Positions 15,709-23,942 of a stretch of DNA of 57,647 nt are shown here, one piece after another (the first letter of the stretch is position 1; every line of letters begins with the position of its first letter). The stretch lies in contig NZ_MAQA01000028.1 in assembly GCF_001692445.1 (NCBI RefSeq), positions 1 to 57,647 on the forward strand, written 5' to 3'. The notes beneath the pieces were generated by a model, which worked only from the letters and a program-made list of their open reading frames with translations, ran no database searches and was not told the origin of the DNA. The translations under genes were made by a program, and so were the position numbers. The DNA is from Oerskovia enterophila. Its GTDB lineage: Bacteria; Actinomycetota; Actinomycetes; Actinomycetales; Cellulomonadaceae.

Positions 15709-17012
15709 TGGGTCGGCACTCCCAGCGGCACTTCGCCGCCTCCCTGCCCGGTCGCTCGCTCAGGCGACGCTCGCCCTTCGCGGTGGCCGCTGCCCTCGCG
15801 GCGGTCGCCATCAGCACGACCGCGGGCGCAGCGAGCCTGGTGACCTCGCCGGGCACCGCCCCCGAGTCCGCCTCGACCGCTAGCGTGTCCGCCCCGGCCG
15901 TCACGAGCGTCGCGGGAGCGAGCGCGTCCACCCCGGAAGAGCAGGCAGCGCTCGATGCCGCCGGCACCGAGCTCGTCCGTGCCGAGTTCCTCGCCGGCGA
16001 GGGCGCATCGCGCCTCACGCCCGACCAGCTCGCGCAGATCACCGCGACCCGCGACCAGCTCCGCCAGCTCGTGAGCGCCACGACGACCACGGACGCCGCC
16101 CAGGCGTCGGGGGCCCCGACCGACAGCACCGCGGACGCGGCCACGAGCACCACGCTCGACGCGGCCGGCGCCGACGACACGCTCGACGGTCGCGACACGT
16201 TCCGCGCGAGCCGTGCGGGATCCGAGGGCCGCGAAGCGCTCACGACCGACGGCACTGCGGACGCAGCCACCGACGAGACCTCGTCCGAGGCCGCTCTCGC
16301 GGACGCAGCAGCTGCCGGCGAGACGGCAGCCGCGCCGGTCGGCGACGAGACCGCCTCACCTGCCGGGACGCCCGCCGACGCACCTGTCCCCGAGGCACCT
16401 GCCGCGGAGACGCCGACGACCGCGGAGGTCGTCCCCTCGGTCGCCGAGATCGACGCTGCGACCACTGCTCTGCGCGGGCTGCTCGACGCGACGGCGGTCG
16501 CCGTGGCGGTCGAGCCGGCACCGCCGACGGCCGAGGAGATCGCGGCCCAGCAGGCCGCCGAGCGCGCCGCCATGGCGCAGCAGCTCGCCGCCTGGGCCGC
16601 GAGCACGGCCGGCTACACCAACGGCACCATCCCGGCGAACCTCCTGTGCGCCCCGAGCTTCGCTCCCGGTGAGCTCGTGCGCTGCGACGCCGCGTACCAG
16701 CTCGAGCAGCTCAACGCGGCCTACGTGGCGGCGTTCGGCACGAACATCACCGTGACGTCGTCGTACCGCTCGTACGCCTCGCAGGTCGCAGTGAAGGCCC
16801 AGAAGGGCTTCCTGGCGGCGGCCCCCGGGACGTCGAACCACGGCATGGCCCAGGCGCTCGACCTGGGTGGCGGCATCAGCAGCTTCGGCAGCGCGCAGTA
16901 CAGCTGGATGCGTGCGAACGCCCCGGCCTACGGCTGGGAGAACCCCGAGTGGGCTCGCCAGGGCGGCTCCAAGCCCGAGCCCTGGCACTGGGAGTACGGC
17001 GTCACGTACTGA
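15708..17012 (+). CDS. Secreted D-alanyl-D-alanine carboxypeptidase (VanY/M15B type)
   Basis: This 434-residue exported peptidoglycan hydrolase starts at ATG 15708 behind GGGAGGTGA. It has a basic n-region and hydrophobic signal (about 19-42), then a long Ala/Thr/Ser/Glu-rich, probably disordered spacer (43-300) and a C-terminal M15B catalytic domain. Zinc ligands and catalytic residues are visible: SNHGMAQALD with His378 and Asp385, and WHWE with His427 and Glu429. SSYRSYASQ (351-359) is the family substrate motif. Such enzymes trim D-Ala from pentapeptide stems. The spacer is much longer than the domain needs, perhaps to cross the wall. The gene is followed by a strong hairpin terminator. 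Confidence 0.92.
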   Translation: MGRHSQRHFAASLPGRSLRRRSPFAVAAALAAVAISTTAGAASLVTSPGTAPESASTASVSAPAVTSVAGASASTPEEQAALDAAGTELVRAEFLAGEGASRLTPDQLAQITATRDQLRQLVSATTTTDAAQASGAPTDSTADAATSTTLDAAGADDTLDGRDTFRASRAGSEGREALTTDGTADAATDETSSEAALADAAAAGETAAAPVGDETASPAGTPADAPVPEAPAAETPTTAEVVPSVAEIDAATTALRGLLDATAVAVAVEPAPPTAEEIAAQQAAERAAMAQQLAAWAASTAGYTNGTIPANLLCAPSFAPGELVRCDAAYQLEQLNAAYVAAFGTNITVTSSYRSYASQVAVKAQKGFLAAAPGTSNHGMAQALDLGGGISSFGSAQYSWMRANAPAYGWENPEWARQGGSKPEPWHWEYGVTY

Positions 17013-17066
17013 CCCGTGCGTCGTGCCGGGAACGGCCTGCGCCGACCCACGCACAGCAGCTCATGA

Positions 17067-17117
17067 CACCGCCGAGGGCGGGGCACCGGAACCCGGTGCA
17101 CCCCGCCCTCGGCGGTG
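17067..17117. terminator. Strong hairpin between convergent genes
   Basis: The arms CACCGCCGAGGGCGGGG (17067-17083) and its near-exact complement (17099-17117) extend through CACCGG/CCGGTG near the loop. It lies between the carboxypeptidase (plus) and the carotenoid operon (minus), so it may act in both directions. Confidence 0.8.
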
Positions 17118-17157
17118 CTGTCTCCCCTGGTCGCGCGGCACACACCAGCGCATGCCG

Positions 17158-17199
17158 CCCGGCACACGCCGGCATCGTGGCCCGGCACACGCCGGCATC
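17158..17199. repeat. Tandem 19-bp direct repeat, 4 bp apart
   Basis: CCCGGCACACGCCGGCATC occurs at 17158-17176 and again exactly at 17181-17199, with a weaker partial copy just before. It lies immediately after the end of the carotenoid operon. Each unit contains the palindrome GCCGGC. Confidence 0.7.
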
Positions 17200-17215
17200 C
17201 GAGCCACCCCCCGGC

Positions 17216-18136
17216 TCACGTCCAGGTGATCCCGATGAGCAGCATGGTCACGAGGAACCCGGTCACGAGGTTGAGCCACAGGAAGCGTCGCCACCCAGCG
17301 TTGGCCCGCTCGCAGTCCTCGTCACGCACGGACCAGAACGAGGCGACGTTCACGAGGTACGGCAGCGGGAGCAGGGCGGCGAGCCACCCCGGCCAGGGGA
17401 GGAAGGCCAGCAGCAGCGCGGCCACCAGGTAGGCGGCCGAGGCGACCACCACGGTCCGGTGCGCCCCGATCACGGTCGCGACCGAGCCGATCCCGCCCGC
17501 CCGGTCCGCCTGCACGTCCTGCACCGCACCGAACGCGTGCGACGCGGCTCCCCACAGCACGAACGCCGCCAGCACGGGCCACACGGACCGCGCCCCCAGG
17601 TCCGCACCGACCAGCACGAGCGCGTAGAGCAGCGGCCCCACGAAGTGCATGGCGGAGGTGAACGAGTCGAGGAAGGGCCGCTCCTTGAAGCGCAGCACGG
17701 GTGCGGAGTAGGCCACGACGAGGAAGACCACGACGGCGAGCGTCAGGTTCGCGCCCGCGTCACCTTGGAGCAGCATCCACGCGAGGAACGGGACGTTCGT
17801 CACGACGCAGGCCCACAGGATCCGTCGGTGCGTGCGTCGCGCGGTCGCGGGGTCGGCGAGCGCCCCCTCGATGCCGCCCTTGCGCGGGTTCCGCAGGTCG
17901 GACGCGTAGTCGAACACGTCGTTGACGCCGTACATGAGCAGGTTGTACGGGACGAGGAAGTACAGCGTCCCGACGACGAGCGCGGCGTCGATCCGTCCTC
18001 CCGTCGCCACGAGGTACCCCGCGGCGAAGGGGTATGCCGTGTTGATCCAGGAGAACGGGCGCGAGGCCGCCGCGATCTCGCGCAGGGCGACCAACGGCCC
18101 CGGCGACGCCCCGGGTTCCACGGCGACCCGCGTCAT
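17216..18136 (-). CDS. crtEb: UbiA-family lycopene elongase
   Basis: This 306-residue membrane prenyltransferase starts at ATG 18136, overlapping the crtYf stop (ATGA). The first Asp-rich motif NDVFDYASD (72-80) and the second, DVQADRAGG, flank the membrane helices expected of UbiA enzymes. CrtEb enzymes add dimethylallyl groups to both ends of lycopene to make C50 flavuxanthin-type carotenoids. It is the last gene of the crt operon, in the same order as in Corynebacterium glutamicum (crtB-crtI-crtYe-crtYf-crtEb), which is the main basis for the specific name. A bacterioruberin-type elongase would look similar. Confidence 0.92.
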   Translation of the reverse strand: MTRVAVEPGASPGPLVALREIAAASRPFSWINTAYPFAAGYLVATGGRIDAALVVGTLYFLVPYNLLMYGVNDVFDYASDLRNPRKGGIEGALADPATARRTHRRILWACVVTNVPFLAWMLLQGDAGANLTLAVVVFLVVAYSAPVLRFKERPFLDSFTSAMHFVGPLLYALVLVGADLGARSVWPVLAAFVLWGAASHAFGAVQDVQADRAGGIGSVATVIGAHRTVVVASAAYLVAALLLAFLPWPGWLAALLPLPYLVNVASFWSVRDEDCERANAGWRRFLWLNLVTGFLVTMLLIGITWT

Positions 18137-18447
18137 GACTGGCCTCCCGCGTGCCGCCGACGGCGACCGTCCCCCACCCAGGTCCACACCGCCGGCAGCA
18201 GGAGCACCGCGGCGATCGGGTAGGCGAAGTCCTCGAGCGGCGCACCGGCCAGGTAGACGCCCAGGATCTTGTCCGGCGCGTACACGTAGAGCCCCACCGC
18301 GATCATGATCGTGTCGAACACGAGCGTCAGGACGACCATCACCGCGGCCGTCCACAGGAGCGGACCGGCCCGGTGCCGGCGCAGCGCCTGCCAGGTCACC
18401 GCGACGACGAGCAGGACCACCACGATGTTGAGGACGATGTTGGTCAT
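18133..18447 (-). CDS. crtYf: C50 carotenoid cyclase subunit (heterodimer, second subunit)
   Basis: This 104-residue protein has three membrane segments. It carries APLEDFAYPIAAVLLLPAVW, the motif of small lycopene-cyclase-domain subunits (CrtYc/Yd/Ye/Yf). The start at ATG 18447 overlaps the crtYe stop, and its own stop overlaps the crtEb start, each by four bases. With CrtYe it forms a heterodimeric cyclase that closes the end rings of the C50 carotenoid. Sequence alone does not tell whether epsilon (decaprenoxanthin), gamma (sarcinaxanthin) or beta (C.p.450) rings are made. The basic tail GDGRRRRHAGGQS is cytoplasmic. Confidence 0.88.
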   Translation of the reverse strand: MTNIVLNIVVVLLVVAVTWQALRRHRAGPLLWTAAVMVVLTLVFDTIMIAVGLYVYAPDKILGVYLAGAPLEDFAYPIAAVLLLPAVWTWVGDGRRRRHAGGQS

Positions 18448-18875
18448 GCGCCGGCCCCCGTCGTCGGGCCGTCCGCTGCCTCGCCGTTCTCGCCCGCCGC
18501 ACGAGGGGCAGGGGCAGGGGCAGACGTCGCAGCATGCGCACGAGCCGCCTCTCGACCGTCCCTCCCCCGCAGCCGCAGGTCCAGGAACCGCCAGACCAGC
18601 AGCGTGTTGTAGCAGAGCAGCGTCAGGAAGACCGCCTCCTCGACGGGCAGCTCGGGCGCGAGCTGGAGCCCCGTCATGTGGGGTGAGTCGCCGCGCGCGA
18701 AGATCCCCAGGGCGAGGCCGGCGACGTCCCACGCGAGGAAGAACAGCACGCCGACCACGAGCGTGATAGCAGTCCTGGCGGGGTCCGCCCAGAACGCGAG
18801 GCGGAACCGTCGGTCGAGCACCGCGAGCCCCCCGAGAGAGACCACGAGCGCACCGAGGTAGGCGAACCCGGTCAC
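18444..18875 (-). CDS. crtYe: C50 carotenoid cyclase subunit (heterodimer, first subunit)
   Basis: This 143-residue membrane protein starts at GTG 18875, overlapping the crtI stop. Three membrane segments span about 3-21, 32-55 and 80-98. ELPVEEAVFLTLLCYNTLLVW is the cyclase-domain signature matching PLEE-type motifs in partner subunits. The C-terminal 45 residues are Ala/Pro/Gly-rich and probably disordered. It works with CrtYf, encoded next in the operon. The assignment to Ye rather than Yf rests on gene order. Confidence 0.87.
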   Translation of the reverse strand: MTGFAYLGALVVSLGGLAVLDRRFRLAFWADPARTAITLVVGVLFFLAWDVAGLALGIFARGDSPHMTGLQLAPELPVEEAVFLTLLCYNTLLVWRFLDLRLRGRDGREAARAHAATSAPAPAPRAAGENGEAADGPTTGAGA

Positions 18876-20614
18876 GAGGCACCGCCCCGCAACCGGTCGG
18901 GCCGCCGGCTCGCCGCGAGGAAGCCGCGGCGCAGAGGCGTCGGCAGCGGCCGGGACGAGGTCTCGCCGAGGAGCCGCTTGACGACGAGCTCGGCGCTGAT
19001 GAGGCACATGGGCAGCCCGACGCCGGGCGCGGTCCCTGCGCCCGCGAAGTACAGGTTGGGGACCGCGCGCGAGCGGCCGGGCGGCCGGAACATCGCGCTC
19101 TGCGCGAGCGTGTGCTCCATTCCCAGGGCGGTACCGCGCCAGGAGGAGAACTCGGTCGCGAAGTGCGCGGGCCCCAGCACCCTGCGTGTCACGACCCGGC
19201 CGCGCAGGTCGTCGATCCCGGCCCAGGCGCCGACCTGGTCGAGGTACCCGTCGGCGAGGTCCTCGAGCGCGGCCTGCGAGGGCGCGTCGCCGCCGAGGGC
19301 CGGGTCTGCGGGGAACGGCACCAGGACGAAGAGGTTCTCGTGGCCGGGTGGCGCCGCGGGGTGGTCGAGGCTCGCGTCGTCGGTCGCCGAGGTCCGCGAG
19401 ACGTAGAGCGAGGCCGGGGTGGGCACGCGCAACGTGCCCACGTCGCTCGAGGCCCCCTGCCCCAGGACGTCCTCGAAGTTGCCGCGCCAGTCCTCGGTGA
19501 AGAACAGCGAGTGGTGCGCGAGCTCGGGCAGCTCGCCGCGGACGCCCGCGAGCACGAGCAGCGCCGAGATGCCCGGCCCGCGGTCCTCCCACGACGCGGC
19601 GGGCAGGTCGACGTACGCGCTCGGCAGCAGCGCGGTCTGCGTGTGGTGCAGGTCCGCGCCCGACACCACGACGTCCGCGGGGACCACCTCGCCGTCCCGC
19701 AGCCGCACCCCGGTCGCGACACCTCGCGCGCGCCGCCGGGAGCGGACGGTCCTCGCCCGGGGCGAGGCTCCGCCGTCGGGCCCGGGGACGGCCGGAGTGA
19801 CCTCGATCCCGACGACGTCGCTCCCCGTGCGGATCGTCACGCCCTCGGAACGGGCCAGCTTCTCCATGGCCTCGACGATCGTGTACATGCCGCCACGCGG
19901 GAACCGGACGCCCTCGACGAGGTCGAGATGGCTCATGAGCGAGTACAGCGCGGGTACGCGGTACGGCGACGAGCCGAGGAAGACCGCGTGGTAGCCCAGG
20001 AGCTGGCGCAGGCGCGGGTCCTCCACCCGGCGCTCGACGCGGTCGGCGAGCGAGCGTCCGAGGAGGGCCGCGAGGCGCGGGAGGCGCCGAAGCACCGAGC
20101 CGTCGATCGCGCGGTCGGGCCGCTCGAAGGTCGTGTAGAGGAAATGGTCGAGCGCCAGCCGATAGGCCTCGCTCGACTCCGCGGCGTACGCGCGCACGCG
20201 TTCTCCGTCGCCCGGCGAGAGCGCGTCGAAGCGCGCCCAGTTGGCGTCCGCGTCGCGCGTGACGTCGAGGACGGTCCGGGCGCGGGTGGCGTCAGCCTGC
20301 TCGGAGGACGGGGACCCTTCGAAGAAGACCCGGTACGACGGGTCGAGCGGGACCAGGTCCAGGTGGTCCTCGACGCGCTCGCCCAGGAGCGCGAACCAGT
20401 GCTCGAACACCTCGGGCATGAAGTACCAGGAAGGACCCGTGTCGAACCGGAACCCGTCGAGCTCGAGCGTCCCGGCGCGCCCGCCCACGTGGTCGTGCCG
20501 TTCGAGCAGCGTCACGCGGGCGCCACCGCGCGCGAGGAGCGTGGCCGTGGCCAGGCCGCCGATCCCCCCACCCACGACCACGACGTGCGGCATCTCGGGC
20601 GGTGCGTGGGTCAC
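18872..20614 (-). CDS. crtI: Phytoene desaturase
   Basis: This FAD-dependent enzyme of 580 residues starts at GTG 20614, which overlaps the crtB stop (GTGA); a second possible start is ATG 20593. The dinucleotide-binding motif VVGGGIGGLATATLLARG opens the protein, followed by the ERHDHVGGRAGT and FDTGPSWYFMPEVFE motifs of CrtI. The C-terminal FAD motif NLYFAGAGTAPGVGLPMC is present. It introduces four double bonds into phytoene to make lycopene at the membrane. Length is slightly above the usual 500-550 residues, owing to a Gly/Arg-rich insert near residue 285 (GGASPRARTVRSRRRARG). Confidence 0.95.
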   Translation of the reverse strand: MTHAPPEMPHVVVVGGGIGGLATATLLARGGARVTLLERHDHVGGRAGTLELDGFRFDTGPSWYFMPEVFEHWFALLGERVEDHLDLVPLDPSYRVFFEGSPSSEQADATRARTVLDVTRDADANWARFDALSPGDGERVRAYAAESSEAYRLALDHFLYTTFERPDRAIDGSVLRRLPRLAALLGRSLADRVERRVEDPRLRQLLGYHAVFLGSSPYRVPALYSLMSHLDLVEGVRFPRGGMYTIVEAMEKLARSEGVTIRTGSDVVGIEVTPAVPGPDGGASPRARTVRSRRRARGVATGVRLRDGEVVPADVVVSGADLHHTQTALLPSAYVDLPAASWEDRGPGISALLVLAGVRGELPELAHHSLFFTEDWRGNFEDVLGQGASSDVGTLRVPTPASLYVSRTSATDDASLDHPAAPPGHENLFVLVPFPADPALGGDAPSQAALEDLADGYLDQVGAWAGIDDLRGRVVTRRVLGPAHFATEFSSWRGTALGMEHTLAQSAMFRPPGRSRAVPNLYFAGAGTAPGVGLPMCLISAELVVKRLLGETSSRPLPTPLRRGFLAASRRPDRLRGGAS

Positions 20615-21570
20615 GGGGCTCCTCGGGTCGTCGAACGTGCGGTCGGTGCGGGTACTGCTGGTGGGACGTCGCGTCGCAGGGACTCGCGCGCGACCGCGCG
20701 GGCCGCGACCACGAGCTTGACCGGGTCGGGGACACGGACCCGGGCACGCAGCAGGTCCTCGGGGCGCGTCGACGAGAGGCGGCCGAGCAGGGTGTCGTAG
20801 AGCGCGAGGGTCGCCGCGACGGCCATCCGGGCACGGCGCGGCAGCGACGGGAGCGCGGCGCGGGCGGCGTCGAGGTCGCTCTCGATCTCCGCGAGGATCG
20901 CGTCGACGTCCTCCTGCGTGAGGTCCGCGGGGGTGATCCCGGGGAAGTAGCTGCGCCCCAGGTCCTCGTGGTCCGCACGCAGGTCGCGCAGGAAGTTGAT
21001 CTTCTGGAACGCGGCGCCCAGGCCGCGCGCGCCGTGCACGACGGCGTCGCTCGCCCGCACGACCGGCTCGCCCGGGCGTCGCCCGGCGTTGAGGAAGACC
21101 GCGAGGCACATGAGCCCGACGACCTCGGCCGAGCCGTAGACGTACTGCTCGTAGCTGGCCTTGTCGTGGACCTGGACCGTGAGGTCCATGCGCATCGAGG
21201 CGAAGAACGGGTCGATCTCGGGGTGCCCGATCCCCGTGCGCCGCGCCGTGCGTGCGAACGAGTGGACCACGAGGTTGGTCGAGTACCCGCTGACGAGGGC
21301 CCGCGCGGTCTCCTCCTCGAGCCCCGTGAGGAGCTCGTCGGCGCCCTCGCCGCGACGTGTGTCGACGACCTCGTCGGCCACGCGCACCAGCCCGTAGACC
21401 GCGTCGATGTCGCGGCGTGCGGCGCTGCCGAGCAGCCGGGACCCCAGCCCGAACGACGTCGAGTACCCCGTGAGGACCGCCCGGCTCGCGCGGGCGGCGG
21501 TGCGGTCGTACAGCATCTGCGACACGTGGGCCTCCCCGACGATCGTGACGGCCTTCCCGCCTCCTCGCAC
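20611..21570 (-). CDS. crtB: Phytoene synthase
   Basis: This 319-residue protein belongs to the squalene/phytoene synthase family. It has the Asp-rich motif VADEVVDT and the second motif NFLRDLRADHEDLGRSYFP, which bind magnesium and the diphosphate of two geranylgeranyl diphosphates. It makes phytoene, the committed carotenoid precursor. The start is GTG 21570, one base after the crtE stop; no strong ribosome binding site is visible, so it probably depends on translation of crtE. The C-terminal 25 residues are Pro/Ala/Arg-rich and variable. Confidence 0.94.
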   Translation of the reverse strand: MRGGGKAVTIVGEAHVSQMLYDRTAARASRAVLTGYSTSFGLGSRLLGSAARRDIDAVYGLVRVADEVVDTRRGEGADELLTGLEEETARALVSGYSTNLVVHSFARTARRTGIGHPEIDPFFASMRMDLTVQVHDKASYEQYVYGSAEVVGLMCLAVFLNAGRRPGEPVVRASDAVVHGARGLGAAFQKINFLRDLRADHEDLGRSYFPGITPADLTQEDVDAILAEIESDLDAARAALPSLPRRARMAVAATLALYDTLLGRLSSTRPEDLLRARVRVPDPVKLVVAARAVARESLRRDVPPAVPAPTARSTTRGAP

Positions 21571-21571
21571 C

Positions 21572-22756
21572 TCAGGCCGCCCTGTCGGCGAACGAGTCGG
21601 CCAGGTCGAGCAGGTACGGCCCCAGGGGGGCGGGCAGCTCCGCGGCCGCGGCGCGGGCCTCGTCCAGATGACGCGTCACGGTCGCGCGCACGGCCTCGGG
21701 GGCGGCAGTGCGCCGCATGACCGCCCGCACGACGGCGGCTCCCGCCTCGGTGAGGTCGGCCCGCCCCACGTGCTGGTCGAGCAGGGCGACGTCTGCCGGT
21801 TCCGCACGCCGGTAGGCGCAGGCCAGGAGCAACGTGCGCTTGCCCTCGCGCAGGTCGGAGACGGTCGACTTCCCGGTGACCCGAGGGTCCCCGAAGACAC
21901 CGAGCAGGTCGTCGACCAGCTGGAACGCGACGCCCAGGGCCCGCCCGTAGGCCTCGAGGAGGGCGCAGGTCGCAGCGTCCGCGCCCGCGAGGATCGCCCC
22001 GCTCCTCAGCGGGACCACGCACGTGTAGGTCGCGGTCTTGAGCTCGGCGACGAGCTCGGGGTCCACGTCGCTCGGTGCGAGCAGCGGGCCCGAGACGTCC
22101 AGGACCTCGCCCGCGACGGCGACCTGCACCGCGCGCACGAGCTGACCTGCGACCGCGAGCTTCTCGCCCGGACCTGCCGTGGAGCTCAGGACGAGCTCGA
22201 AGGCGCCGGCGATCGCCAGGTCACCTCCGAGCAGCGCCGCGGCCTGGACGTGGACGTCGGCGCGAGAGTCGTCGATGCCTGCCTCGGCGAGCCGAGAACG
22301 CGTCGCACCCGCGAGGTTCGAGCGCCCGCGCCGGGTCTCGTCGTGGTCGAGCAGGTCGTCGTGCACGAGCATCGCGGTGTGCAGCAGCTCCTGGGCCGCG
22401 GCGACGGGAGCCACCTCCCGGAGGTCGCGTCCGCCGAGCCCGAGGTAGGCCGCGAGCGTGAGCCGCGGGCGCACGAGCTTGCCGCCGACCTGGTCCGCGA
22501 GGTCCGTCCAGAGGTCGGTGACCGGTCGGCCTCCGGTCGAGGCACGTGCCGTGCCCCGCGCGAGGTGCTCGTCGAGCGCTGTCTGCGTCGCCGCGAGCGC
22601 CTCGTCGAGCCGGGCGGCGAACCGCTCGTGGGTCGCTGACCCGTGATCGCGTGCGGACTCTCGCGGTGCCGCGACGGCGACCCTGGGCCCGTGCGGGGAC
22701 GTCCCGGACGCCGACCGCTCGGCGACGTCGTCGATGGTCGTGCTGGTTCCGGACAT
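21572..22756 (-). CDS. crtE: Geranylgeranyl diphosphate synthase
   Basis: This 394-residue trans-prenyltransferase leads the carotenoid operon. The first Asp-rich motif is DDLLDHDETRRG (Asp133-Asp137 region), and the second is QLVDDLLGVFGD with the following TGKS. It condenses isoprene units to C20 diphosphate for CrtB. The N-terminal 45 residues precede the fold and are likely flexible. The start at ATG 22756 is preceded by GAGGGGTGG. Upstream lies a double palindrome (22774-22808) that is probably the operon operator. The name crtE is used for its place in the operon; idsA-like is an equivalent label. Confidence 0.94.
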   Translation of the reverse strand: MSGTSTTIDDVAERSASGTSPHGPRVAVAAPRESARDHGSATHERFAARLDEALAATQTALDEHLARGTARASTGGRPVTDLWTDLADQVGGKLVRPRLTLAAYLGLGGRDLREVAPVAAAQELLHTAMLVHDDLLDHDETRRGRSNLAGATRSRLAEAGIDDSRADVHVQAAALLGGDLAIAGAFELVLSSTAGPGEKLAVAGQLVRAVQVAVAGEVLDVSGPLLAPSDVDPELVAELKTATYTCVVPLRSGAILAGADAATCALLEAYGRALGVAFQLVDDLLGVFGDPRVTGKSTVSDLREGKRTLLLACAYRRAEPADVALLDQHVGRADLTEAGAAVVRAVMRRTAAPEAVRATVTRHLDEARAAAAELPAPLGPYLLDLADSFADRAA

Positions 22757-22773
22757 GACCCACCCCTCGATTC

Positions 22774-22808
22774 CTCAGCGTACTGAGTATTTTGCTCAGC
22801 ATACTGAG
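22774..22808 (-). promoter_or_regulatory. Paired 14-bp palindromes in the crt promoter
   Basis: CTCAGCGTACTGAG (22774-22787) and CTCAGCATACTGAG (22795-22808) are near-identical dyads whose starts are 21 bp apart, two helical turns, placing them on the same DNA face. They lie in the only A/T-rich patch upstream of crtE. This looks like a tandem operator. MarR-type CrtR regulators that respond to geranylgeranyl diphosphate control crt operons in corynebacteria, but no regulator gene is in the neighbourhood. Confidence 0.7.
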
Positions 22809-22835
22809 GATTTGAGTGCGTGTCAGCGCCGTACG

Positions 22836-22876
22836 CCGAAGGGGCCCCCTCGCGTGGTGCGAGAGGGCCCCTTCGG
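22836..22876. terminator. Hairpin upstream of the crt operon, downstream side of galE-crt gap
   Basis: CCGAAGGGGCCCCCTCGC pairs with GAGAGGGCCCCTTCGG around a short loop. Placed 18 bp after the galE stop, it should end galE transcription (minus strand) and insulate the crt promoter. Confidence 0.75.
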
Positions 22877-22893
22877 GGAGCACGTGGGGTGAC

Positions 22894-23877
22894 TCAGACG
22901 TCGATGCGGCGCGGCCCTGCCTGCCAGGCCTCCCAGGCCGACGCGATGATCGGCTCGAGCCCCTGGGTGCCGGTCCAGCCGAGCACCTTGTTGATGCGCT
23001 CGGGCGACGCCACGAGCTGGGGCGGGTCGCCCGCGCGGCGCGGGAGGAACTCCGGGGTCACGTCCAGGCCCGAGACCTTGCCGATCTCGTCGATGACCTC
23101 GCGGACCGATGACCCCGTACCGGTGCCGACGTTGAAGACGTCGTACGCGCGCTCGTCCTCGTCCAGGTAGCCCAGCGCCGCGAGGTGCGCCTCGGCGAGG
23201 TCCAGGACGTGGATGTAGTCGCGGATGCACGTGCCGTCCGGCGTCGGGTAGTCGTCGCCGAAGATCTTGGGCTGCTCGCCCCGCTCGAGGCGGTCGAGGA
23301 CCATGGGGACGAGGTTGAGGACCGCGGGGTCGCCCAGGTCCGGCCAGCCGGCGCCCGCGACGTTGAAGTAGCGCAGCGCGACGAACCGCAGACCCCACGA
23401 GCGGCTCGCAGCCCGGCCGAGCCACTCCCCGATGAGCTTGGTCTCGCCGTAGGGGTTGATGGGCTCGGCGTGCAGCTTCTCCTCGACCATCGAGACCGAC
23501 GGCATACCGTAGGTCGCCGCGGAGGAGGAGAACACCAGGCGGTCCACGCCGGCGGCCTCCATCGCGGTCACGAGGTTCGTGAAGCCGCCGACGTTCTGCT
23601 GGTAGTACCAGGCGGGCTTCTCGACGGACTCGCCGACCTGCTTGCGGGCCGCGAAGTGCACCACGGCGGTGACCTCGTGCTCGGTCAGGGTACGGGTCAG
23701 GACCTCGACGGCCTCCGGGCTGGACACGTCCAGGCGCACGAGCGGCGCCCCTCCGATGCGGCCCTCCTGCCCCGTGCTCAGGTCGTCGACCACGACGACC
23801 TTCTCCCCCCGCTGCTGCAGCAGGCGCACCACGTGCGCACCGATGTATCCCGCTCCGCCGGTCACCAGAATCGTCAT
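22894..23877 (-). CDS. galE: UDP-glucose 4-epimerase
   Basis: This 327-residue enzyme is an extended short-chain dehydrogenase of typical length. The NAD-binding motif GGAGYIG is at 7-13, the catalytic serine region SSSAATYG at 118-124, and Tyr143-xxx-Lys147 lies in NPYGETK. It interconverts UDP-glucose and UDP-galactose for galactose use and surface glycans. The gene is monocistronic here, ended by a strong hairpin. A related UDP-GlcNAc 4-epimerase activity cannot be excluded. Confidence 0.95.
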   Translation of the reverse strand: MTILVTGGAGYIGAHVVRLLQQRGEKVVVVDDLSTGQEGRIGGAPLVRLDVSSPEAVEVLTRTLTEHEVTAVVHFAARKQVGESVEKPAWYYQQNVGGFTNLVTAMEAAGVDRLVFSSSAATYGMPSVSMVEEKLHAEPINPYGETKLIGEWLGRAASRSWGLRFVALRYFNVAGAGWPDLGDPAVLNLVPMVLDRLERGEQPKIFGDDYPTPDGTCIRDYIHVLDLAEAHLAALGYLDEDERAYDVFNVGTGTGSSVREVIDEIGKVSGLDVTPEFLPRRAGDPPQLVASPERINKVLGWTGTQGLEPIIASAWEAWQAGPRRIDV

Positions 23878-23942
23878 GGGGGCAGCCTAGTTGCTCTGCC
23901 TCGAGCCCCGGGGTGCGCAGCCTCCGGCGAGACGCGCAGGAC

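Noticed and set aside
17067-17199. CRISPR-like repeats
   Set aside because: Only two 19-bp direct copies with a 4-bp gap and a hairpin; no spacer array or cas genes.
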